Assembly: GCA_023954795.1 (NCBI GenBank) | Contig: JAGSHA010000014.1 | Coordinates: 1-20,754, forward strand | Source: Oceanospirillaceae bacterium | GTDB taxonomy: Bacteria; Pseudomonadota; Gammaproteobacteria; Pseudomonadales; Balneatricaceae | Reading direction: 5' to 3' | Length of the DNA: 20,754 nt | Shown here: one piece after another, positions 14,421 through 20,754 of the stretch | How positions within the stretch are numbered: the first letter of the stretch is position 1 | Layout: the number at the start of each line of letters is the position of its first letter | Position numbers and translations under genes: made by a program | Notes under the pieces: model-generated | Database searches by the model: none | What the model was told of the DNA's origin: nothing | Seen by the model: only the letters and a program-made list of their open reading frames with translations

Positions 14421-15851
14421 TCACTCAGGGTCTGCGCTCCCGGTCTCCACGTCCATATCCAACTCTTTGATCTTACGGGTCAGAGTATTGCGCCCCCAAC
14501 CCAACAAATTGGCCGCATCGCGGCGACGTCCGGCCGTATGTTTAAGTGCGGTCTCAATCATAATCCGCTCAAATGTCGGCACCGCCTCATCCAGCAAGCT
14601 ACTCTGCCCCAACGACAGCTGCTGATCAGCCCAGTTACGCAAAGCCCCCTGCCAGTTATTACTGGTCACTGTCTGGCCTGCTTCAGATTCCAACAGCTCA
14701 GGTGGCAGATCAGAAACCAGCACCTCCCGGCCGGAGGCCATCACCGTCAACCAGCGACAGGTGTTCTCCAGTTGACGTACGTTACCGGCCCAGGATAAAC
14801 CACATATATAGGTCTCCGCTTCAGCACTCAGAATCTTGGGCTCAACCCCCAACTCTTCCGCTGAACTTGTCAGAAAGTGCCGCGCCAGACGCGGAATATC
14901 CTCACGCCGCTCAGACAACGTAGGCAGGTGGATACGTATCACGTTGAGACGATGGAACAGATCTTCACGGAACCGCCCTTCCTGAACCAGCTGTTCCAGA
15001 TTCTGATGGGTCGCTGCAATAATACGCACATCAACTTTTACCGGGGTGTGGCCACCCACCCGATAGAATTCGCTGTCCGCCAGCACGCGCAGCAATCGTG
15101 TCTGCGCATCGGCGGGCATGTCGCCAATCTCATCAAGAAACAACGTGCCACCATCCGCCTGCTCAAAACGGCCACGCCGCGCAGCAGCTGCCCCTGTAAA
15201 CGCACCTTTTTCATGACCAAAAAGTTCTGACTCGATCAGGTCATGAGGGATCGCGGCCATATTCAGCGGTATAAACGACCGCTCGCGACGCGGACTGTGC
15301 TTATGTAATGCGTGGGCAACCAACTCTTTGCCAGTTCCCGATTCACCATTAATCAACACGGTGATATTGGATTGCGATAAACGTCCTATTGCGCGAAACA
15401 CCTCCTGCATGGCCGGGGCCTCACCAATAATCTCAGTCCCCGCGTCCGCGACCTGCTCCTCAACTTGTTTCTGCTGCTCGATCGCATGCTCCAGCGCTCG
15501 CTTAGCCAGCGCAACCGCCTCGTCAACATCAAACGGTTTTGGCAAATACTCAAACGCCCCTCCTTTATAGGAGGCAACCGCAGAATCCAGATCGGAATGT
15601 GCCGTCATAATGATGATCGGGATCTGAGGAAATCGCTCCTGAATATGATTGAGCAATTCCAGACCATCAGTCCCCGGCATCCGGATATCACTGATGATGG
15701 CATCCGGCACTTGCGTTTCCAGCGCTTGGATCAACACATCTGCACTGTCAAACACGGTGTTATTGACACCTTCAGCGGTCAGGGCTTTCTCCAGTACCCA
15801 ACGAATTGAGCGGTCGTCGTCAACGACCCAGACATTACCTGACAGACTCAT
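14421..15851 (-). CDS. ntrC: Nitrogen regulation response regulator NtrC (sigma-54 activator)
   Basis: Enhancer-binding protein of 476 residues. The receiver domain (about 5-120) has the acidic pocket DDD (11-13), phospho-acceptor Asp55 in SDIRMPG, Thr83 and Lys105. The central AAA+ domain (about 142-380) has Walker A GESGTGKE (169-176), the sigma-54-contacting GAFTGA loop (216-221) and Walker B TLFLDEIGD (236-244). The C-terminus carries a Fis-type helix-turn-helix (RRDAANLLGWGRNTLTRKIKEL). Phosphorylated by NtrB under nitrogen limitation, it oligomerises and drives sigma-54 promoters such as glnA; matching boxes lie upstream of glnA and ntrB in this window. Its ATG overlaps the end of ntrB by 17 nt, typical translational coupling that keeps the two proteins in proportion. 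Confidence 0.98.
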   Translation of the reverse strand: MSLSGNVWVVDDDRSIRWVLEKALTAEGVNNTVFDSADVLIQALETQVPDAIISDIRMPGTDGLELLNHIQERFPQIPIIIMTAHSDLDSAVASYKGGAFEYLPKPFDVDEAVALAKRALEHAIEQQKQVEEQVADAGTEIIGEAPAMQEVFRAIGRLSQSNITVLINGESGTGKELVAHALHKHSPRRERSFIPLNMAAIPHDLIESELFGHEKGAFTGAAAARRGRFEQADGGTLFLDEIGDMPADAQTRLLRVLADSEFYRVGGHTPVKVDVRIIAATHQNLEQLVQEGRFREDLFHRLNVIRIHLPTLSERREDIPRLARHFLTSSAEELGVEPKILSAEAETYICGLSWAGNVRQLENTCRWLTVMASGREVLVSDLPPELLESEAGQTVTSNNWQGALRNWADQQLSLGQSSLLDEAVPTFERIMIETALKHTAGRRRDAANLLGWGRNTLTRKIKELDMDVETGSADPE

Positions 15852-16917
15852 GGTTCAGCTCCAAAGGGATAAATAGTTCAAATAGGGTTCTTCCCGGCCG
15901 GGTATCACACTCAATCAGACCATGGTGTTGATTGAGGATCGACTGAGCAATCGATAACCCCAAACCTGTTCCATCCGCGCGCCCGCTAATCATCGGATAG
16001 AAAATCTGACTCAGCAGCTCTTCAGGAATACCCGGGCCGTTGTCTTCGATGCGCACACAGCACACCAAACGATGTTTCTCCGTGCCTAATGTAATCTGAC
16101 GCATAGTACGGGTATGCAGTTTGATAGACGGATTCTGTGTATGACTTGTCTGCAACGCCTGCATACTATTGCGCACAATATTGAGCACCGCCTGAATCAA
16201 CTGTTCAGCATCACCTCGGAATTCAGGGATACTGGGGTCATAGTCGCGGATTAACTCAACACTACCGCCACTTTCCGCTGCCACCAAGCTGCACACCCGC
16301 TCAAGAATCGCGTGAATATTAACGTCGTTGATATCCGGCAATTTTCTCGGCCCCAACATACGATCGACCAAATTCCGTAAACGGTCAGCTTCTTCAATAA
16401 TGACCTGGGTGTAGTCATGCAGTGATATATCGTCCAGCTCACGCTCAAGTAGTTGCGCCGCACCTCGCAGACCACCCAGCGGATTCTTAATCTCATGCGC
16501 CAGACCACGTACTAACATCTGCGCACTCGCGTGACGGGTCAACAGCTCTTCTTCACGCTCAATACGGATCAACCGGTCACGGGCTTCGATTTCCAACAGC
16601 AACCAGTTTTCCTGCTGCATCGGCAACGGGTTCACCGTGTAATCCACCGTCAACATCTGTTCTGACTGGTTTCTCAACTTAGCTTCACGCCGGGTAAAAG
16701 GATGACCACTGCGTAACGAGTGACGCAAGCCTTCAACCTGATCCGCATCCGTGCCAAACCACTCTGCAATATCCCTTCGGCTCAATTGACGCGCGCTCGC
16801 CGCCAACAACATTTCTGCAGCCGGATTCATGTACTGGATAAACAACTGGTTATCCAGCAACACAACGGCGGTCCCCAGATTCTCCAGTATCTTTTTATAC
16901 ATATCATTTACGAGCAT
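15835..16917 (-). CDS. ntrB: Nitrogen regulation sensor histidine kinase NtrB
   Basis: Cytosolic two-component kinase/phosphatase for NtrC, whose activity is set by PII protein according to glutamine status. From the ATG at 16917 it has 360 residues: an N-terminal PAS domain (about 6-115, ILENLGTAVVLLDNQLFIQYMN), the dimerisation/phosphoacceptor helix with His141 in LAHEIKNPLGGLRGAAQLLE, and the ATPase domain with the N box NIVRNSMQAL, DNGPGIPEE, the Phe-containing lid IFYPMISGRADGTGLGLS. There is no membrane segment, as expected for NtrB. An open frame continues 32 codons upstream to 17013, but the ATG at 16917 has CGGAAAG just upstream and gives the family length, so I use it. ntrC overlaps its 3' end by 17 nt; glnA lies upstream on the same strand behind its own terminator. 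Confidence 0.97.
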   Translation of the reverse strand: MLVNDMYKKILENLGTAVVLLDNQLFIQYMNPAAEMLLAASARQLSRRDIAEWFGTDADQVEGLRHSLRSGHPFTRREAKLRNQSEQMLTVDYTVNPLPMQQENWLLLEIEARDRLIRIEREEELLTRHASAQMLVRGLAHEIKNPLGGLRGAAQLLERELDDISLHDYTQVIIEEADRLRNLVDRMLGPRKLPDINDVNIHAILERVCSLVAAESGGSVELIRDYDPSIPEFRGDAEQLIQAVLNIVRNSMQALQTSHTQNPSIKLHTRTMRQITLGTEKHRLVCCVRIEDNGPGIPEELLSQIFYPMISGRADGTGLGLSIAQSILNQHHGLIECDTRPGRTLFELFIPLELNHESVR

Positions 16918-17058
16918 TGGCTTTCCGTCTCTCCACGCCAAGGTTCTGTCCCCTGTGTGCTTATAGACAATCGGATTGTTAAGAAAATGCAAAAACCAAA
17001 CCAGCTTTGCCATTTCTACACAGGAATATGCAAAACATTCTCAAAGTGCCCTCTAAGC

Positions 17059-17073
17059 GCACTTAAGATGCCC
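17059..17073 (-). promoter_or_regulatory. Weak sigma-54-like promoter candidate for ntrBC
   Basis: On the minus strand GGGCATC, four bases, then GTGC gives the essential GG and GC doublets 10 nt apart (17072-17071 and 17060-17059). It matches the consensus TGGCACG-N4-TTGC at the core but misses several flanking bases. Transcription would start near 17047, with the NtrC-type box centred about 83 bp upstream, a usual activator distance. Confidence 0.4.
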
Positions 17074-17113
17074 CGAACAGCAGCAACGCTTTCTAACAAC
17101 TGAAAACACACAG

Positions 17114-17151
17114 ACCTCTTATGCACCATTTTAGTGCATAAGAGGTTTTTT
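17114..17151 (+). terminator. Perfect hairpin with + strand T-tract upstream of ntrB
   Basis: Arms 17114-17126 and 17134-17146 form a perfect 13-bp stem around a 7-nt loop. On the + strand it is followed by six T (17146-17151), the form of an intrinsic terminator. On the minus strand, the direction of ntrB, no T-tract follows. It would stop transcripts running antisense to the ntrB leader. The centre of the palindrome is an NtrC-type box. Confidence 0.6.
17122..17138. promoter_or_regulatory. NtrC-type binding box upstream of ntrB
   Basis: TGCAC, seven bases, GTGCA fits the classic 17-bp NtrC palindrome seen at the E. coli glnA enhancer. It lies 205 bp upstream of the ntrB ATG, suitable for autoregulation, either activation through sigma-54 or repression of another promoter. 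Confidence 0.65.
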
Positions 17152-17201
17152 GCCCTAAATTTCAGCACCCACCTCCCGCCAGTCGGTAAATGACAGGCAT
17201 A

Positions 17202-17229
17202 AAAAAAGCCTCCCGAAGGAGGCTTTTTT
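17202..17229 (-). terminator. Intrinsic terminator after glnA
   Basis: On the minus strand the stem GCCTCC/GGAGGC closes a stable C(TTCG)G tetraloop (positions 17223-17208) and is followed by seven T. A-tract and T-tract extend the stem symmetrically, so it can work both ways. It lies 20 nt after the glnA stop and separates glnA from ntrBC transcription. Confidence 0.92.
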
Positions 17230-17248
17230 AACTCAGAGAGTTCAAACC

Positions 17249-18655
17249 TTATACAGAGTAGTACAGGTCGAATTCTACTGGGTGAGTCGTCATGTTCACT
17301 TTCTCAACTTCTTCACGCTTCAGTTCAATGAACGCGTCCAGCATGTCGTCAGTGAATACTCCACCTTTAGTCAGGAACTCACGGTCGTTTTCCAGTGCTT
17401 CCAGAGCTTCTTCCAGGGACGCAGCAACCTGTGGGATCTCTGCAGCTTCTTCAGCTGGCAGGTCGTACAGGTCTTTATCAGCAGCATCGCCAGGGTGGAT
17501 CTTGTTCTGAACACCGTCCAGACCCGCCATCATCAGTGCTGCGAAGCACAGGTATGGGTTAGCAGATGGATCCGGGAAACGTGCTTCTACACGACGTGCT
17601 TTCGGGTTAGTCACGTATGGGATACGGATAGACGCAGAACGGTTACGCGCAGAGTACGCCAGCATTACTGGTGCTTCAAAACCTGGTACCAGACGCTTGT
17701 AAGCGTTAGTAGAGGAGTTGGTCAGCGCGTTCAGTGCTTTCGCGTGCTTGATGATACCGCCGATGTAATGCAGAGACATTTCGCTCATGCCTGCATACGC
17801 ATCGCCCGCGAACAGGTTAACACCGTCTTTAGACAGGGACATGTGAACGTGCATACCGGAACCGTTGTCACCTACCAGCGGCTTAGGCATGAAGGTAGCC
17901 GTTTTGCCGTAAGCGTGCGCAACGTTGTGTACGCAGTACTTCAGTACCTGTACTTCGTCTGCCTTGTTAGTCAGAGTGTTAGGACCCACACCGATCTCAC
18001 ACTGACCAGCAGTTGCTACTTCGTGGTGGTGTACTTCGATATGCAGATCCATCGCTTCCATCGCGTCACACATAGCGGCACGCAGGTCATGCAGGGAATC
18101 GATTGGTGGTACTGGGAAGTAACCGCCTTTAACGCGAGGACGGTGACCGGTGTTACCACCTTCAATCTTGTGACTGGAAGCCCAAGATGCTTCTTCGGAC
18201 TCAATGGAGTAACCGCAACCACTGATGTCTGCGTGCCATTTAACAGCATCAAAGACAAAAAACTCTGGCTCAGGACCAAACATCGCGGTATCAGCAATAC
18301 CGGTAGACTTCAGGTATTCTTCCGCACGTTTAGCAACAGAACGTGGATCACGCTCGTAACCCTGACCCGTTGCAGGCTCAACGATGTCACAACGAACGAT
18401 AACAGTCGTTGCTTCAGCAAATGGATCCAGCACAGATGCGCTATCATCAGGCATCAGGATCATGTCGGAGTCGTTGATACCTTTCCAACCACCGATGGAA
18501 GAACCATCGAACATTTTGCCTTCTTCGAAGAAGTCATCACCCATGTCGGAAACAGGGATAGTTACGTGCTGCTCTTTACCGTGGGAATCGGTGAAGCGCA
18601 TATCGATCCATCGTGCTTCGCTTTCTTTGATCAGATTCAGAGTCTTCTCTGACAT
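17249..18655 (-). CDS. glnA: Glutamine synthetase, type I
   Basis: Makes glutamine from glutamate, ammonia and ATP; a cytosolic dodecamer and the main entry of ammonia into metabolism under nitrogen limitation. The 468-residue product is a class I-beta enzyme: FDGSSIGGW (49-57), GPEPEFF (127-133), NGSGMHVH (264-271), the latch KALNALTNSSTNAYKRLVPG with Glu327 downstream, ARNRSASIRIP with Arg339 and Arg344, and Tyr397 in KDLYDLP, the site adenylylated by GlnE in this class. The start at 18655 has GGAGAAAG upstream and gives the usual MSEKTLNLIK beginning; the open frame continues 66 codons further up but through the promoter, so that extension is not coding. Expression is probably nitrogen-controlled by the sigma-54 promoter and two NtrC-type boxes upstream. 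ntrBC follow on the same strand behind a terminator. Confidence 0.99.
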   Translation of the reverse strand: MSEKTLNLIKESEARWIDMRFTDSHGKEQHVTIPVSDMGDDFFEEGKMFDGSSIGGWKGINDSDMILMPDDSASVLDPFAEATTVIVRCDIVEPATGQGYERDPRSVAKRAEEYLKSTGIADTAMFGPEPEFFVFDAVKWHADISGCGYSIESEEASWASSHKIEGGNTGHRPRVKGGYFPVPPIDSLHDLRAAMCDAMEAMDLHIEVHHHEVATAGQCEIGVGPNTLTNKADEVQVLKYCVHNVAHAYGKTATFMPKPLVGDNGSGMHVHMSLSKDGVNLFAGDAYAGMSEMSLHYIGGIIKHAKALNALTNSSTNAYKRLVPGFEAPVMLAYSARNRSASIRIPYVTNPKARRVEARFPDPSANPYLCFAALMMAGLDGVQNKIHPGDAADKDLYDLPAEEAAEIPQVAASLEEALEALENDREFLTKGGVFTDDMLDAFIELKREEVEKVNMTTHPVEFDLYYSV

Positions 18656-18736
18656 TTGGCTTTCTCCACTTAATGAAATTGCCAGACTCGCAGTATGCAG
18701 TGCTGAACGCGTATTTTTCACTTGCCCATTCAAAAA

Positions 18737-18751
18737 GCAAGGACCGTGCCA
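18737..18751 (-). promoter_or_regulatory. Sigma-54 promoter of glnA
   Basis: The minus strand reads TGGCACG, four bases, TTGC (18751 down to 18737), an exact match to the sigma-54 -24/-12 consensus. Predicted transcription start is near 18725, leaving a leader of about 70 nt before the glnA ATG. It corresponds to glnAp2 of E. coli. Confidence 0.92.
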
Positions 18752-18815
18752 ACAACAACTTTGCTCGTAAGTGCTTATTTTTGGGACATTCCAGACCAGC
18801 GCCCCGATGAGAGCC

Positions 18816-18830
18816 GCACCAAAATAATGC
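18816..18830. promoter_or_regulatory. NtrC-type box, promoter-proximal, upstream of glnA
   Basis: GCAC, seven bases, ATGC: one mismatch from the GCAC-N7-GTGC core. It is centred about 98 bp upstream of the predicted glnA start and exactly 31 bp (about three helical turns) from the distal box, as in the E. coli glnA enhancer. Confidence 0.7.
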
Positions 18831-18846
18831 AACGCAAACATATTGC

Positions 18847-18861
18847 GCACCAAATCAGTGC
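18847..18861. promoter_or_regulatory. NtrC-type box, promoter-distal, upstream of glnA
   Basis: GCAC, seven bases, GTGC is a perfect core match to the NtrC palindrome. It is centred about 129 bp upstream of the predicted glnA start. With the proximal box it forms the paired site on which phosphorylated NtrC dimers assemble. Confidence 0.8.
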
Positions 18862-19053
18862 ATGCCGCTGGATTTAGCGGTATATCTCCGCTTTAGTAGC
18901 GACGTAATAATACTCCAACCACCTTCAAAGTGCTTCTTTTTGAACCATCGATATCGACTTTTGTTCATCTGTATCAAGGGATGCCCGTTCACAATCTGAA
19001 CACTTAATCAGGATTAGCACGTGCGATATAAGGTTCTGTCACCACAATCCATG

Positions 19054-19059
19054 TATAAT
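19054..19059 (+). promoter_or_regulatory. -10 box of the probable typA promoter
   Basis: A perfect TATAAT with start expected near 19066. No good -35 hexamer stands 16-18 bp upstream, so the promoter may be weak or activator-dependent. The resulting leader is about 100 nt and begins almost directly with the hairpin at 19076. Confidence 0.55.
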
Positions 19060-19075
19060 GCGCGCACAATGAACA

Positions 19076-19110
19076 CCCGGTAAGACTTTGTCCTGCCGGG
19101 TTCGTTTTTC
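19076..19110 (+). terminator. Terminator-like hairpin in the typA leader
   Basis: CCCGG (19076-19080) pairs with CCGGG (19096-19100), and GAC/GTC (19084-19086 with 19090-19092) extend the stem around a TTT loop with one mismatch. A T-rich tail (19101-19110) follows. It lies between the -10 box and the typA ATG, so it could act as an attenuator or as a leader structure. Confidence 0.5.
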
Positions 19111-19166
19111 TGATGGGTACATCTACGTGTACAAATTTCACTCCATTACCCGGTTGAATACTTAAA

Positions 19167-20754
19167 ATGTCATCTAGCATTAACAACTTACGTAACATTG
19201 CGATCATCGCTCACGTTGACCACGGTAAAACCACCCTGGTCGATAAGCTACTCTCCCAGTCCGGTACTCTGGGACGCCGCGATGAAGGCACCGAGCGTAT
19301 CATGGACTCCAACGATCAGGAGAAAGAGCGCGGCATCACCATTCTGGCAAAAAATACTGCCATTAAATGGAACGATTACCGCATCAACATCGTGGACACA
19401 CCGGGACACGCCGATTTTGGTGGTGAAGTAGAACGCGTACTGTCCATGGTTGATTGTGTCTGCCTGCTGGTTGACGCTGTAGATGGCCCGATGCCACAAA
19501 CTCGCTTCGTTACCCAGAAAGCATTCGATCAGGGCCTGCGTCCGATCGTTGTAGTCAACAAAGTTGACCGTCCGGGTGCACGTCCTGACTATGTTATCGA
19601 TCAGGTATTCGACCTGTTCGACAGCCTGGGCGCAACTGAAGACCAGCTGGACTTCCCTATCGTTTACGCATCTGCACTGAACGGTATTGCCGGCCCAGAA
19701 CCCGATCAGCTGGCAGAAGATATGACGCCGCTGTTCGAAGCAATCGTTGAACACGTAGAAGCACCAAAAGTCGATACAGATGGTCCTCTGCAGATGCAGA
19801 TCTCCGCGCTGGACTACAACAGCTATATGGGTGTTATCGGTGTAGGCCGAGTGACCCGCGGTACTGTTAAGACTAATACTCAGGTTAAAGTGATCGACCG
19901 TGAAGGCAAAGTTCGCTCCGGCCGTGTACTGAAAATCATGGGTTACCACGGTCTGGAACGCGTTGAAGTTGAACAGGCGCAGGCCGGTGACATCATCTGT
20001 ATCACCGGTATCGATGAGCTGAACATTTCCGACACGATCTGTGACCCGGAATCAGTAGAAGCGCTGCCAGCACTGAGCGTTGATGAGCCAACCGTTTCCA
20101 TGACCTTCCAGGTTAACGATTCTCCATTTGCGGGTCTGGACGGCAAGTTCGTCACCAGCCGTAACATCAAAGACCGTCTGGAACGCGAACTGATCCACAA
20201 CGTAGCATTGCGCGTTGAGGAAGGCGACAGCCCTGAGAAATTCAAAGTATCCGGTCGTGGTGAGCTTCACCTGTCCGTACTGATCGAAACCATGCGTCGC
20301 GAAGGCTTCGAGCTGGGTGTTTCCCGTCCTGAAGTTATCCAGAAAGAGATCGACGGCGAGATTCAGGAGCCATACGAGCAGGTCATGATCGATGTTGAAG
20401 ATCAGCACCAGGGTTCTGTGATCGAAGAGCTGGGCAAACGCAAAGGCGACATGACCAACATGGAAGTGGACGGTAAAGGTCGTGTACGTCTGACCTTCAT
20501 GATCCCTTCCCGTGGTCTGATCGGTTTCCGTTCCCTGTTCCTGACTATGACTTCCGGTACCGGCATCATGACATCCATCTTCGATCACTACGGCCCAGTG
20601 AAAGAAGGTGAAGTAGCCAGCCGTAACAACGGCGTACTGGTATCCATGGTCACCGGTAAAGCACTGGGTTACTCCCTGTGGAACCTGCAGGAACGTGGTC
20701 GTCTGTGCATCGAGCCAAACATTGATGTCTACGAAGGCATGCTGCTGGGTATCC
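19167..20754 (+). CDS. typA: Translational GTPase TypA/BipA, cut by the window edge
   Basis: Ribosome-binding GTPase of the EF-G group that helps large-subunit assembly and growth at low temperature or under stress in E. coli. The frame starts at the ATG at 19167 and stays open to the right edge, 529 codons of a usual length of about 605-610, so the C-terminus lies outside. G-domain motifs are AHVDHGKTT (15-23), ERGITI (54-59), DTPGHADF (77-84), NKVD (131-134) and SAL (169-171). Domain II (about 205-300) and the EF-G-like domains III and V (SGRGELHLSVLIE, PSRGLIGFRS) follow; the last residues seen belong to the TypA-specific C-terminal region. No strong ribosome site is visible just upstream of the ATG, where the leader is AT-rich. 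It is divergent from glnA, the same neighbour as in E. coli. Confidence 0.97.
   Translation, partial: MSSSINNLRNIAIIAHVDHGKTTLVDKLLSQSGTLGRRDEGTERIMDSNDQEKERGITILAKNTAIKWNDYRINIVDTPGHADFGGEVERVLSMVDCVCLLVDAVDGPMPQTRFVTQKAFDQGLRPIVVVNKVDRPGARPDYVIDQVFDLFDSLGATEDQLDFPIVYASALNGIAGPEPDQLAEDMTPLFEAIVEHVEAPKVDTDGPLQMQISALDYNSYMGVIGVGRVTRGTVKTNTQVKVIDREGKVRSGRVLKIMGYHGLERVEVEQAQAGDIICITGIDELNISDTICDPESVEALPALSVDEPTVSMTFQVNDSPFAGLDGKFVTSRNIKDRLERELIHNVALRVEEGDSPEKFKVSGRGELHLSVLIETMRREGFELGVSRPEVIQKEIDGEIQEPYEQVMIDVEDQHQGSVIEELGKRKGDMTNMEVDGKGRVRLTFMIPSRGLIGFRSLFLTMTSGTGIMTSIFDHYGPVKEGEVASRNNGVLVSMVTGKALGYSLWNLQERGRLCIEPNIDVYEGMLLGI

Larger units (their letters stand above)
16918..17248 (-). promoter_or_regulatory. 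Intergenic region between glnA and ntrB
   Basis: This 331-bp gap has no credible gene. From the glnA side it holds the glnA terminator (17202-17229), an NtrC-type box inside a perfect hairpin (17114-17151), a weak sigma-54-like element (about 17057-17073), and about 130 nt of leader before the ntrB ATG. An AAGTGC/GCACTT inverted repeat (17044-17064) of unknown meaning overlaps the sigma-54-like element. I found no good sigma-70 promoter on the minus strand. Confidence 0.6.
18656..19166. promoter_or_regulatory. Divergent regulatory region between glnA and typA
   Basis: This 511-bp gap contains no credible gene. The glnA half (18656-18862) holds about 70 nt of leader, a sigma-54 promoter and two NtrC-type boxes. 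The middle (about 18870-19010) shows only a small AGCGG/CCGCT inverted repeat (18876-18892). The typA half has a TATAAT at 19054, a terminator-like hairpin and an untranslated leader of about 100 nt. Confidence 0.7.

Noticed and set aside
16918..17013. 32-codon upstream extension of ntrB
   Set aside because: The ATG at 16917 has a ribosome site at good spacing and gives the usual length of about 360 residues; the extension matches no part of the family.
17044..17064. AAGTGC/GCACTT inverted repeat, considered as a second NtrC box near ntrB
   Set aside because: The half-sites are in the opposite order (GTGC then GCAC) to the NtrC consensus, and the stem is short with no T-tract.
17282..18652. 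456-codon open frame on the + strand across glnA
   Set aside because: It mirrors the highly biased codon use of glnA; the translation is rich in Arg, Phe, Thr and Val with no protein family character.
18656..18853. 66-codon upstream extension of glnA
   Set aside because: Glutamine synthetases of this class start at MSEKTL, and the extension would translate the sigma-54 promoter and part of the NtrC enhancer.
19017..19024. GCACGTGC palindrome upstream of typA, considered as an NtrC site
   Set aside because: It lacks the 7-bp spacing between GCAC and GTGC required by the NtrC palindrome.
1..20754. Mobile elements, CRISPR arrays, toxin-antitoxin or defence genes, tRNA or rRNA
   Set aside because: I looked for repeated spacers, terminal inverted repeats, transposase or integrase motifs and RNA gene signatures and saw none; the gene content is conserved core throughout.

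Overview
The window is a stretch of chromosomal core genes from a gammaproteobacterium. Gene order and protein character point to the Oceanospirillales/Pseudomonadales side: coaBC-dut-algC-argB-slmA, then gpmI-envC-ctpA-yibQ divergent from a rhodanese gene, grxC and secB, then trmL, ntrBC, glnA and typA. The genus is an inference (a marine Marinobacterium- or Amphritea-like bacterium would fit) and cannot be fixed from sequence reading alone. I see no insertion sequence, prophage, CRISPR array, rRNA or tRNA, and no block of foreign-looking composition.

Layout: (1) 25-3124 (+): coaBC (coenzyme A), dut (dUTP removal) and algC (phosphomannomutase/phosphoglucomutase), tightly spaced and closed by a clear intrinsic terminator. 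(2) 3230-4748 (+): argB and slmA, followed by a hairpin. (3) 4824-5600 (+): a TSUP-family membrane permease whose 3' end overlaps the convergent yibQ gene by 33 nt. (4) 10510 down to 5568 (-): gpmI, envC, ctpA and yibQ, a glycolytic gene followed by three exported cell-envelope proteins. (5) 10759-11940 (+): membrane rhodanese, grxC and secB, ending in a bidirectional terminator. (6) 13282 down to 12012 (-): a small unknown protein and an exported M14 zinc peptidase. (7) 13329-13829 (+): a stand-alone MEKHLA (PAS-like) protein. (8) 18655 down to 13850 (-): the nitrogen-control genes glnA, ntrB and ntrC, then trmL. (9) 19167 to the right edge (+): typA/bipA, cut by the window end.

The best-supported regulatory logic is the nitrogen circuit. 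Upstream of glnA there is a consensus-perfect sigma-54 promoter and two NtrC-type boxes 31 bp apart. A third NtrC-type box lies upstream of ntrB inside a perfect 13-bp hairpin, with a weaker sigma-54-like element downstream. Together these suggest NtrC control of glnA and possible autoregulation of ntrBC. The typA leader carries a terminator-like hairpin directly after a good -10 box.

I did not find a convincing new multi-gene system. The least explained items are the 106-residue unknown protein next to the M14 peptidase, the typA leader, and the NtrC-box hairpin with a T-tract on the strand opposite to ntrB. All functions are assigned by reading motifs and recalling family sequences; no database search was possible.
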